Shown here: positions 1-64,000 of the stretch, in pieces
Position numbering within the stretch: position 1 is the stretch's first letter
Layout of the letters: every line of letters starts with the position of its first letter
NCBI GenBank assembly: GCA_963693365.1
Contig: CAVNZM010000017.1
Coordinates: 3,906,001 to 3,970,000 of the forward strand
Reading direction: 5' to 3'
Length of the DNA stretch: 64,000 nucleotides
DNA from: Amoebidium appalachense
Taxonomy: Eukaryota; Ichthyosporea
Position numbers and translations under genes: made by a program
Notes under the pieces: model-generated
The model's input: only the letters and a program-made list of their open reading frames with translations
The model's database searches: none
Told to the model about the DNA's origin: nothing

Positions 1-13
1 CACCCACCCACCC

Positions 14-52
<39 letters not shown>

Positions 53-182
53 CACACACACCCTTACAACACCCACCCACCCATACACTTACCCATTCCC
101 CACCACCCACCCACCCACCCACACACACACACAACCACACACACACACACATACACACACCCATGCACACACACACACCCAT

Positions 183-251
<69 letters not shown>

Positions 252-407
252 GTCCGAGAGCAACTTATGTATCCATATTAAACGATTCGGACCCCCCCCC
301 CCCCCCCCCCCCCCCACACACACACCAAGCTTCCTTAACAATACCACCACCCACGACCACCTGTGCGCGCACCGGCCACATGTACAGCAACGTGCGCACA
401 CACACTT

Positions 408-442
<35 letters not shown>

Positions 443-446
443 CACA

Positions 447-530
<84 letters not shown>

Positions 531-546
531 CGAGCGCGCGCGCGCG

Positions 547-630
<84 letters not shown>

Positions 631-652
631 AGCACACACACGCACACGCACA
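1..652. repeat. Compound microsatellite (CA)n / (ACGC)n
   Basis: Nearly all simple sequence: (CA)n at 184-249 and 557-627, (ACGC)n at 400-534, and short ACCC repeats at the start, broken only by element B. The (CA)n run ends at the donor of the last visible INTS1 exon (656), so the sense-strand donor GTGTGT is part of the repeat. Long His/Thr or Cys/Val reading frames here are artefacts of the repeat. Confidence 0.9.
256..400 (+). repeat. Dispersed element B, copy 1
   Basis: About 145 bp with an internal poly-C run, matching the reverse complement of 33222-33380 on both sides of that run. Shared blocks include AAACGATTCGGAC before the poly-C and AACAATACCACCACCCACGA after it. It sits among (CA)n and (ACGC)n arrays near the window edge. 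No coding potential was seen. Confidence 0.7.
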
Positions 653-655
653 CAC

Positions 656-28751
<28,096 letters not shown>

Positions 28752-29649
28752 GTTTGAAAAAGAACCACTGTTTTGTTTTTGCGAAGGTATGGAAGCTGCG
28801 TGCAACGCTATCGGCCAGCAAAGGTGAATAAAACCGCAATTCAGTATGCTAGCTAGTGCATGGTAGGATTGTATATACGTAGGCGTACCTGAAACATTGC
28901 TTCTACATACCCATCTATCCTCCCTTTTGAGACTGAGTGATGTTCAGTCCTTCGCGAGTGTGAGTGATATATCGATGCTATCGATGTCTCAGGCTTGTCC
29001 GGAACAAGTGGCTCAGGTTGATCTAGGCCCATTGCCGTAGGGTTTGCGCAAACATTTTTCCTCTAGGGTGACCACGGCTGTGTCCACTGCGCAGGGGATC
29101 ACCACTGATTACCGTGACCAAAATGTAAGGGATAAAAATAGAATTTTCGAGACGGCCGTGGCTGTGTCACGGTGAGGCCCAAGTGGCTGGTGCTTATACA
29201 GCGTGCCACAGCCTATACAACTGTAATTTCTAAGATGATATGAAGTACGTGCACATCTGCACGCATCCTAGGATGTGCACAGGCTAAAGCGATATTCCTG
29301 CTTTAATATTCACTAATGTTGACTAGGGCCATACATACGCTGTACAGTTTTGCCTTTACAAGACTATAATAACAGCATGCGCAAGTCCTGAAGAGGTTGT
29401 GATCGTTTCGGGCACCACATGTCGTGCCTTCCCCCGCCCGTCAGTTTAGGTTTGCAGTGTTGCAACAGGTTGGGCTGCATCCATGCTCATCGTTGCATAC
29501 AGGATGAAGCACGCACACACTTTACACTACTTGAGCACGTTTTTCGTCGTGGCTTATTTTATTCAACTTAGTAATGCGCTCGCGTTCAAGTTAATGAACT
29601 ATTGCCCTCTTTCAACCCATACAAGACGTGTGCTTGACTTAACATCATC
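28752..29649. other. Intergenic region 5' of INTS1
   Basis: About 900 bp of mixed composition with almost no simple repeats, between the INTS1 start and the end of the unrecognised upstream gene. It contains the palindromic stretch ATATATCGATGCTATCGATG near 28966. I saw no TATA-like box that I would call, and no gene. Confidence 0.6.
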
Positions 29650-31336
29650 CTACCACCCTATCTCATCTGGAAAGTCACTCACGTGCACGGCTCCGAGACT
29701 CAGCTCGTTTTGAGGTACCAGCTGTGCTTGGAGATAACTCTTACTGTATCCCAACTCCAACTCGTGTGCGTGCTTTTGTGCCTTGTTTGTGCCTGTGCTG
29801 GAGTACGGCTGCGTCCTTTTCTCATCTTTGTTGTCGTGTGTAGATCTCCAGGTAGCTCGGGCAGGTGTTTGGCTGGATGATGCAGCACGATTGCGTGTGG
29901 CACCTCGGCGGGCTCCTTTGGCCCGATAGCTGTCATACTGCAGAGAAAATGAAAGTTATTTGACTTAGTTGTTTTTTTCGTTTCGGCAAGTAGCATGTGT
30001 CCATGCATCTAAACAGTTGCCTTTCGCAAGATGAGAAGGCTTAAAAAAAAAGATAGGGTTTATGGGTGTGGTTAAGAACGATATTCTAATTTTAGCTAAC
30101 TTAAGCAAACGGAACCTAGAAATTTTGTGCACGAATACAGTGTTGCTGGTGTGTGTCTTTGTGTTCGAACATATAACTAGCTAGGTGTCACAAAAACTAA
30201 GACTTGTGCGGGTGATGTGATGTGTCATGTTTATTACTTTCTAGAGATGTGTGGGTGGGTGTCAGGTCAGTAATGAAAGTGTGAGTGGATCTCCCAAGAC
30301 CCCAACTTATGCATGGTGCACGTGTATGTGCTGTCTATTGAGATGGTAGGAAAATGTGTTTCGGGTGGCAGGTGTTGGCAACGGCATATGATTCTTTACA
30401 AGAATAAGAAAGAAAGGCATGGTTATCGGACACTGTAGTACTGTAGAGGGGTTAGAAAGGTATGGTGATCATAGTGACCGGTGGGAAGGGGGACCGCGTG
30501 TGTGTGTGTGGAGGGGGGGGGGGGGGGGGGAGGGGAGGAGAGGGGAGGGGGGGGGGGGAGAAGGGGAGGCAGAGCCAGGGGGGGGGTGGGGGGGATGGAT
30601 AAGACGGGAAGGGGAGGAGGGGAAGGGGATGGATAAGGAGGGGGGGAATGAGTGAGGGGAGGAGGAGGAGGGGTTGAGGGGGGGGAATTATACACTGTTG
30701 GAGGGGGGGGGGGATGGATATGCTGCGGGGGGGGGGGGGGGGGGGGGGGGGGGGAGCGTATGAGTAGGAGGATGGGGGGGGGGGGGGGAGGGGGTGGAGG
30801 GTGAGGGGCATGAACCACACCTTTCCATTCACCTGGACGACATGCTCGGACAGCGCCACCTTCACAGGTGGTTGAGGGGTAAGTGGCTGTGCCCTGTTCT
30901 GCTTCACGTTGGTTTTTGGCTGGCCGCTCGTGCAATTGCTTGTTCTCGAGGGATGCGTCTGTGTGCCTGGCATAGAAGGGTGTGTGCACGTGCTTGGCTG
31001 TGTGGTGTGGTCGTCTGCATGCTTTATGCGTTCTGGACCCACTGTATCTGGTGCCAGAAGGGAGAGCTCGGACATTATTTGGTTTGGAAACTCGTCATAC
31101 ATTGCATGTTGAGTTGAGGCCTTGTCTGTTATGTAAACTGTGCAGTTGTCTCGATCGTGTGTGTCAGTTTCTGTGAATTCCGCACGGTCGCTTGTACCTG
31201 TGTCCTGTTTCTGAATAGGAACCCTTTTTGCTGGGATGAATTCTGGGGACAAATGGGCTCCTGCTGTCGGCATTGATGCTAAGGCCTCACGGCGTTTCCA
31301 TGCGGGAATGGTAGCGTTGCTCCTCAGTTTCTCCAT
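29650..31336 (-). CDS. Unrecognised two-exon gene, about 263 aa
   Basis: Exon 1 is 30833-31336 (ATG at 31336, MEKLRSNATIPAWKRREA), 504 nt ending in phase 0 at CAG|GTGAAT; a donor 12 nt further (GGAAAG|GTGTGG) also keeps phase. Exon 2 is 29650-29937, entered at TTCTCTGCAG|TAT and closed by TAG (VSDFPDEIGW). The product is hydrophilic, rich in Thr, Pro, Gln and Arg, with a basic second half (YDSYRAKGARRGATRNR). I saw no signal peptide, membrane segment or known domain. The intron holds long G-rich runs, like the introns of the neighbouring real genes. Support is two long open frames that join in phase, so a missed upstream exon or a non-coding origin remains possible. Confidence 0.4.
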
Positions 31337-31489
31337 GCTGCAAACGACGGAGACCATGAATCTTTGTTAGTTTTACTGAGGAGAGGCCCTTTCCATACCG
31401 TGCACGGCAGGAATTTCCCCATGTTCTGTAGAAAGGAGCACAAGGCAAAATGAAATTCGTGCCATATATCCTGCAGCATTAACGTTAAC

Positions 31490-31789
31490 CGACCACATGC
31501 ATGCATATCTTCAGTGAGAAGCGGTCAAGCTGACCGGCTGTGAATTTTGTGACCTGGACGTGGTGGTTATTCGCGCCTGGAAAAACCTGTTTATCATATA
31601 TAAAGTAGCAGTTGTAGCGTTTATGCAGCGCCACGCAGACTTCTCTGACAATGTGAATTCAAGACATGCGCATGCAGACCTATACCTCGAATGATGTAAA
31701 TCTTCGTGTGCTGCCATTTCTCGCGGTTCCAGCATCTCTAGCTTTGCGTGCCCATGGTCAAGAAAACTCAACGGTGGTCCACCCTTCAA
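31490..31789 (-). CDS. Doubtful coding exons of an unrecognised gene
   Basis: A segment ending at 31686 (LEMLEPREMAAHEDLHHS) joins in phase 2 across a 41-nt gap to a segment starting at 31644 (EVCVALHKRYNCYFIYDK, then TKFTAGQLDRFSLKICMH). Donor and acceptor are present and both segments lack stops. The intron would be unusually short, no start or end could be set, and no family was recognised. Confidence 0.18.
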
Positions 31790-32272
31790 AGATCTTTCAG
31801 TGTCGAAGTGACATCACACCAGGTGGTTGGCAGCGTTTTCTTCTATTGTAATAATAATAAAGGTTTACAAATTTGATACCGCTACGCTTTTCTCTACCTA
31901 GCTTTACTGACGTGATCAACCTATCCGCATCTCATAGCAGACTGTATATGGTTTTCTTACTTCACATGTACAGAGTCATGAGCGCAACGGGAAAGCACTC
32001 AAGAATTCTACAAAAAACTTCACCAGAACGCAGAAAAAAAATTGGCCTTGTATGCAGGCTGAGAGCTTATACTATTGTTAAATACTGAGCTAGTTTACGT
32101 GCTTTCTATCGTTGGGAGGACATTTGAACATGGCATGGGAACATCTGCCCAAACGTTTGCGCTACAGCTACTGTTCGCGCTGCTGTGATATCAGGAAAGT
32201 TGGCGCCAATTCTAACCAATAGGATTTGCTTTCGACTTTGATTGGCTCGGCATGCACCGCCGGTCCGCCTGT

Positions 32273-32273
<1 letters not shown>

Positions 32274-32336
<63 letters not shown>

Positions 32337-32390
32337 ACCACCACCACCACCACCACCACCACCACCACCACCACCACCACCCAAACACAC

Positions 32391-32420
<30 letters not shown>
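32274..32420. repeat. Poly-C / (CAC)n / poly-A block
   Basis: One of the longest homopolymers in the window (about 63 C), then about 15 CCA/CAC units, then a near-pure A run of about 30. It lies between the unrecognised genes and the 3' end of SRP68. All three reading frames are open only because of the repeat. Confidence 0.92.
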
Positions 32421-32423
<3 letters not shown>

Positions 32424-33221
32424 AATCCGAAAGCCGTTCGAAAGGCGAAGAAGAGAAACAAGGCAAACAGGTAAAGGGAAAGGAGCCCCGGGATGCATTG
32501 TGCTGCACACTGTAATGCTTAAAAGGGCATGGCCATGGATCATCATCATGGATGGCTAATTAGTCCGCATGTGATGCATGTTTCGCGTTGATAACCGCTT
32601 GAAGCTGCAGCCACATTAGGCTACACTCTTTCGAGAAAGTTTGGTACGCCTTCTTCTTTATTATTTTCTGCCATCTATGTTTCTGGACTATGGGCAGCAC
32701 ACCAGGCCCAACATCAACATGACGTGAATGCAGGATGCCAGAGCCGGACCCAGATGCTTAAAAATTCATGAGCACAATTTTCTAATTCCCTATTGGCACC
32801 AAAAAATATCTGAACACCAAGGGAGAAGAAACAACTGGAGCACAACTCTCCTGGTTGTATCATTTTTATGTTGCACACTCCAACCCCAACATACCGGGTT
32901 GCTCTTTAAACACAGCTAGAAACCCCCAAAATCCTTTCAGGACACCTTTGCTCCGCAAATTCATTCCCAAAGTCCTAATCCAATGTAGATGTTGCAGAGT
33001 TGAGGTTGGAGCCTCCGGTGACGTCCTTTTACCTTCCCCACACCCAGGACTTGAAGTAGCTGCCCAATCCTTGTTGCTGCATTGTGTGCATGTGTGTGTG
33101 TGTGAATGTGTGTGTGTGTGTGTGTGTGTGTGTACGCGTGTGTGGGCGTGTATGTGTGTGTGTGTGCGCGCGCGCGCGCCTGTGTGTGTGTGTGTGTGTG
33201 TGTGTGCATGTGTGTGCGCGC

Positions 33222-33294
33222 ACTTCGCTGTACATGTGGCCGGGGGTGCGCACAGGTGTTCGTGGGTGGTGGTATTGTTAGGGAACCTTGGTGC

Positions 33295-33345
<51 letters not shown>

Positions 33346-33380
33346 CCGAATCGTTTAGTATGGATACTTAAGTTGCTCGC
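33222..33380 (-). repeat. Dispersed element B, copy 2
   Basis: Inverted relative to copy 1 at 256-400. Both flanks of the internal homopolymer match, roughly 90% by eye, and the homopolymer length differs. Located just 3' of SRP68. Confidence 0.7.
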
Positions 33381-33570
33381 AGGCACGTACACACCTGCTC
33401 CCAATAGCCACTGCACAACCCACGACGAGGTATGAGTATTGAAGAGTGAGTGGGTGCGTGTGTGCGTGGGTGGGTGGGTGGGGGGTGGGGACGATGTGAC
33501 TGTCATTGTTGTCTGATGACTACACGTTTCATTCAGAGGTTGGAACACAAACAGGTCTGAGGCTAGGTCA

Positions 33571-46315
<12,745 letters not shown>

Positions 46316-47097
46316 GGCGCCTATCCTATGACCTGTTTTGTCTGCCACAGCCTCGAAGTGCTTGCCACAGTGATGTTTTGGTCAACGGTGCTTAGCTATA
46401 GACCACCACTGTACTGGCAGGCGAGTCGCAGCTGCCAGAGTCTGCGATTACATGTAAAAGAGCTTGAAACTTTTTTGGGTTAGTGACGTATGCTGTCGCC
46501 TACGTAAGTTCGCTTTCTTTAGACTATGACTGTGTTTTTGGTGATCCCCGGCCGGCGCCGGGCATGCCTACACTACGGTTACGAGCCCGCGACATCATAA
46601 TCGCCAATTCCTTTTATTTATTATTTTTCTTTTAAGGTTAACAGTATTTAAGTATTTGTAGGCCTGCCTGCACTTAAAATGACTAAATACAGCAATTCTA
46701 GATCTATGATTCAAACACAAACCATATGTATTCCCCTGTTCAAGTTGTGTATGCATCGAGAAGACTAATAACTAAAGTGAACAGTAGTTAATGTTTCGAG
46801 GTAAATAATGCAGCACAGCAATGAGACATGTACATAACGTCGTAGAAGCAGCCATTACGTACATCCACACAAGTGCGCCTGCCAGCTAGCATGCTGCAAT
46901 TGACAAAGTACACGTAGATGGCCATGGACACACAGTAAACCGATTGAGTACGGATCACGCAAGGGATTATTAACCTTGTACGACACATGAGCACTGTCTT
47001 TGCTCTATTTTTACCATTTTTTTGTTTGTGTGGTTCTTTTTTTTTTGGTTACATCTGAAAGTGTTTGGAGAGGAGAAAGGAAGAGAACGAAAGGGAA

Positions 47098-47129
<32 letters not shown>

Positions 47130-47449
47130 CTCTGTTGGATTTCTCGAGCAACGGTCGGGCTCTGTTTTCTCTAAACCAGCCAACCATACTCAGCTGCTTT
47201 ATTCAAAAATCTATATCTGATTCATTCACTGGCTCAGTATTATCACATTCATACAAACGGCACTTTCAAGATCTACATCCTACATCATCAATCCACAGAG
47301 TGATATATATTTTATGGCATATAGCTCATACTCTAACAGTCAGCGTCAATTTGTGTTATTTGTGCTACATAGTTCTTGCCCATTCAAATTACTAGCAACA
47401 GTAATGTATGTATATTATCCTTCATGCTGTCACACCATCCCCCCTCCTG

Positions 47450-47511
<62 letters not shown>

Positions 47512-47548
47512 CACCAACACCACCCTCCGCTTCAGTACAATTGATCAT
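46316..47548. other. Intergenic region between SRP68 start and SMARCAL1 end
   Basis: About 1.2 kb with ordinary base composition and only one long homopolymer (poly-G, 47099-47129). A minus-strand AATAAA lies near 47198-47203, about 350 nt past the SMARCAL1 stop, a possible polyadenylation signal. No gene seen. Confidence 0.55.
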
Positions 47549-61070
<13,522 letters not shown>

Positions 61071-62202
61071 TCTGGTCACCACTTACAAGCTAGTAAAAAA
61101 AAAAATTGGGATGCCCCAGGGCAAGCTAGCTAGCCATTGCGATGTAATGTGCTGGGGGTTTTGAAGAGTTGCAGGTGTTGTGACGGCAAATAATGGGTAA
61201 GCTGGGCTCTGGCAGATAAAACGCCTTGCAAATGCACATTTATGGCATATACAAAGGAGTTTGATCGCCAGAAGACACAACCATGGCAAATAAAAACGAA
61301 CGAAGAATGCAAATGGCAATGTTGGATAAGGAAGATAATACCTTATACCCTATACTCTGATAAACCAGCTTTTCTGTTGTGGGCACTAGGCTACGTTTTA
61401 CAGTTTTTGGAACCTCTCAAGCAGGTGTTTCTCCTCCGTAAAGGTACCCTAAGGCAGGAGCAGCTAATGGAGCTGGTGAGGTGCTATAAACGACCAGAAA
61501 ATGGAAATACCAAGGTGCCTTATTAAGATATTAAGATATACATATACAGGGACAAGATGTGATAAAACATGATTACAGTTGCGCCATGGAAGCAAGGCCT
61601 CCTAACCTCCTGAGGCCTTGCATGGAAGTTGTTTCCTGGGTGTGCAAGTCACTGTGCATGATCGTAACAAGGTCATATTTTGGCGCCCTTTTTCATGCTC
61701 CAATCAAACAAGTCGTGTTGTCGGGGTGCAAAACACATTTTACACACACTTTTGAAATAACCTGTTTGTTTTAGAGTGATTTCCTAATCTTTTTGAGCAG
61801 TAAACAGTCCTTGAGAAGGACTCGGCCGAAAACCGGTATGTTTGGCTCACGATATTTCTTACCCTAAAGGCCAATCACCCGGAGGCTACGCATCATCACT
61901 GCGCGGTTCCAGGGCAGTCTACTGAGTTATGTAGGACTTGTAACAGGCAGACAGGGTGTGTGAGGAGGCCTGCTGCTTTCGAATTTCTAACGTTTCAGTC
62001 ACACGTATTTTCTTCAACAAACGTTAGCATATCGTTTTGCTTGCTACCAGTGACTAGATCTTTAAACTCAAGGGCACCCATATGGTGGCTGCTTCACTCT
62101 ATGGAAAAGTAGATCCCTTTCGAAATAATAATCAAGCAGATCCTTCAAGTTGGATCTAACCACAAGGCTCTACTGCGCAGTCAGCAAGCTTGCAAAAGGA
62201 AC
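61071..62202. promoter_or_regulatory. Divergent intergenic region between SMARCAL1 and the MFS gene
   Basis: About 1.1 kb between two opposite ATGs, with ordinary composition and no microsatellites. A perfect 6-bp hairpin (GTCCTT-GAG-AAGGAC) lies at 61807-61821. A 94-codon plus-strand frame at 61242-61526 shows no homology I recognise. A shared or paired promoter is inferred from orientation only; no core promoter motif was identified. Confidence 0.4.
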
Positions 62203-63866
62203 ATGGACACCACCAGTGGAGGTGCATCCAAGGTAAATTTCAAGAAATCCTACAGATTCTTCTTTTTCGGTGCATCTTCGGTCTTGTTCTCGTTCTCAGA
62301 AAAAGAAGAAATATAATTTTGGAGCTTCCCATGCCAAAGCATGCAGTTCTTTCAATTAAAAGTGAGGAATGTTAGTAGAGGTCTAACTCTGATATACCGG
62401 TATTTTGCAGATGGCACCACAACTGTTTCCAGCCAAGGCCATGTACTTCTTCTTATGTGCAGGTGCCTCTTCTCTGTTCCCGTTTTTCCCTGTCATCTAT
62501 CGTGATAAGGGGTTCAGCGGAGCTCAGATTGGGCTGCTCAGCGCACTTAATCCGCTAATTGGGTATGTCTACCAACAACGGTTTCCCTTCTGCCTCACAA
62601 TACCGTGTCTTTCGTTTTTATTGTTTGACCATCTAACTCGATTAGCATCCTAACTAGCCCTTCCCCTGCCTGCTCGTTCATGTATTTTATAGGGTATGTT
62701 TAGATCCTTTGATTTTGATGCTACACCTCGGCAACCATCTCAGCCCGATTCTTTTCCCGGCAGCTTCTTCGGGGCACCTATGCTTGGTGCCCTTGCCGAC
62801 TACACAGGGGCACACCGCACCATCTTCATCCTGTTTATGGTCTTGGGCATGGCATCAAACGTGCTCTTGCTGTACACCTCTACCTTTGCTGGTGTACTTG
62901 TGGTGGTAAGTCTGCGAAACTAAACTTTCAAACGTGATATTTGATGAAAAATAAATTATTCTGGAGTGAGTGTAAGAAACGGAAGTCTTGGGGAGATTAT
63001 TATTTGACGCAGTGCGAACTCTTCTGTTGGAATTTCCGTGGTGCCTGGATATGTCTTTGTTGATACTGTGTTTTGGTTCTGCCAGGCTTTTGGTAGATGG
63101 TTGCATGTGCTTGTAGTTGTGGCCGTGCTCATCCCAAAAAATGAGAGTAGCGAGCGGGTGTTGGACAGGCATGGAACTCTTGCATCCATGCCGTTAGCCC
63201 CGTTGCACTCACATATTATAGCAACTTCCACTGACACACGTGCTCGCACGCATTCACATGCACACATGTCGGCCGAACGTAAACGCACATGCACACGCAT
63301 ACGCACACTCACACAGGTGTGCACACGCGTGTGCTTACACGCCGACATCTCATACACAAACACAAACACACACACACACACATACTCAGGCACAAAAACA
63401 CGCATGTACACCCACATTCACAACAAGAAAACACTTTCTGGCAGCCATCTTCCCGTGTTCCCCCCCCCCCCCCCCCCCTTTCCCCCCCCCCTCCCCCAGG
63501 GCCTCCCCTACATACATACACTCACATAGGCTCGCACTAAAGAAAGAAAGAAAAAAAGATAGAAAGGCAGTAAAGAGAGGGGGAGAGGGGCGGGAAGGGG
63601 GGAGTAGTTGGGGTGGGGGGGGGGGGGGGGGGGGGGGGGAGGGGGGGGGGGGGGGGGAGGAAAGGGGAAGAAGAGAGACCGACCGAGTTCCATACCGGAG
63701 GCTTACATAAGGAAAACAAAGTGTAGGGAGGTGATGCATGTTCTTTTTCTAACCGGGTGTCATTATTGCCAGCTTATCCTCAGCAACGTATTCCTCTCCC
63801 CGCTGATGCCCCTCGTGGACAATGCTGCTTTCCAGCTGCTTGGCCCAGAGAGCCACCAGAGCTGAG
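62203..63866 (+). CDS. MFS transporter (MFS_1-like), 5' exons, open at right edge
   Basis: Probable membrane transporter of unknown substrate. Exons: 62203-62232 (ATG, MDTTSGGASK), 62411-62562, 62764-62905, 63773-63866. The junctions at 62232/62411, 62562/62764 and 62905/63773 are GT-AG and in phase. Exon 2 starts with its own ATG, so shorter starts are possible, but the upstream ATG joins in frame after a good acceptor (TTTTGCAG). The sequence shows TM1 (AMYFFLCAGASSLFPFFPV), a cytoplasmic loop motif (PMLGALADYTGAHR), TM2-3 (TIFILFMVLGMASNVLLLY) and a further helix ending PLVDNAAFQLLG. This order fits the MFSD6/maltose-permease-like group. A TGA at 63863-63865 is in frame one base before the apparent donor GTATGA, so the model breaks there: a frame error, a GC donor at GCTGAG, or recoding. 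Confidence 0.72.
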
Positions 63867-63900
63867 GTATGATGCACATGTTCCCCCCCTACCCCCCCTC

Positions 63901-63903
63901 CAG

Positions 63904-63970
<67 letters not shown>
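63901..63970. repeat. (CA)n microsatellite
   Basis: About 70 bp immediately downstream of the last visible MFS exon. Poly-C and poly-G blocks at 63462-63479 and 63617-63658 lie in the preceding intron. Confidence 0.9.
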
Positions 63971-63972
<2 letters not shown>

Positions 63973-64000
63973 CACACACACATACACACCGCGCACATGC

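Noticed and set aside
61242-61526. A 94-codon plus-strand ORF between SMARCAL1 and the MFS gene.
   Set aside because: No recognisable family, no splice partner, and it occupies the divergent promoter region; probably chance.
61795-61840. A hammerhead-ribozyme-like segment (stem GTCCTT/AAGGAC followed by CCGAAAACC).
   Set aside because: The CUGAUGA core is absent and GAAA does not directly follow the stem, so only a simple hairpin is supported.
62405-62653. MFS protein starting at the ATG of 62411.
   Set aside because: An upstream ATG at 62203 with a 30-nt exon joins in frame through a canonical intron, so the longer start is preferred, though the shorter one is possible.

Overview
The window is nuclear DNA of an intron-rich unicellular eukaryote (protist or alga; lineage not determined). 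Small exons (mostly 50-230 nt) with consistent GT-AG borders and codon phases are separated by introns packed with (CA/GT)n, (ACGC)n and long poly-C/poly-G runs. No bacterial gene layout, rRNA, tRNA or CRISPR array was seen. I built the gene models by reading splice borders and phases by hand, using remembered conserved motifs of the families; no alignment was run.

Layout: (1) 656-28751, minus strand: the 5' part of Integrator subunit 1 (INTS1), 36 exons, continuing past the left edge. (2) 28752-33570: mostly non-repetitive, with one unrecognised two-exon gene (29650-31336, minus), a doubtful second gene, then a poly-C/CAC/poly-A block. (3) 33571-46315, minus: SRP68 of the signal recognition particle, about 18 exons. 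(4) 47549-61070, minus: a complete SMARCAL1/HARP annealing helicase, 17 exons, with all SNF2 motifs. (5) 61071-62202: probable divergent promoter region. (6) 62203 to the right edge, plus: first exons of an MFS transporter.

The genes are housekeeping functions (snRNA/mRNA 3' processing, protein targeting, replication fork repair, transport) with no evident shared pathway. The unusual biology is in the introns. (CA)n runs ending in CAG serve as acceptors and (GT)n runs serve as donors. About a third of donors are followed within 5-25 nt by long sense-strand poly-C. In two genes the 3' end of an exon plus its donor has been copied into the following intron as in-frame, AG/GT-bordered cassette-like units. 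A short interspersed repeat with a poly-C end recurs at least 12 times in one orientation. Simple repeats are dense in introns and sparse in intergenic DNA.

Three in-frame stop codons lie next to splice junctions (UAG and UAA in SRP68, UGA in the MFS gene), at positions where I recall tyrosine in relatives. One exon of SMARCAL1 is one C short in a C6 run. These may be assembly errors, pseudogene lesions or recoding, and should be checked against reads and cDNA.
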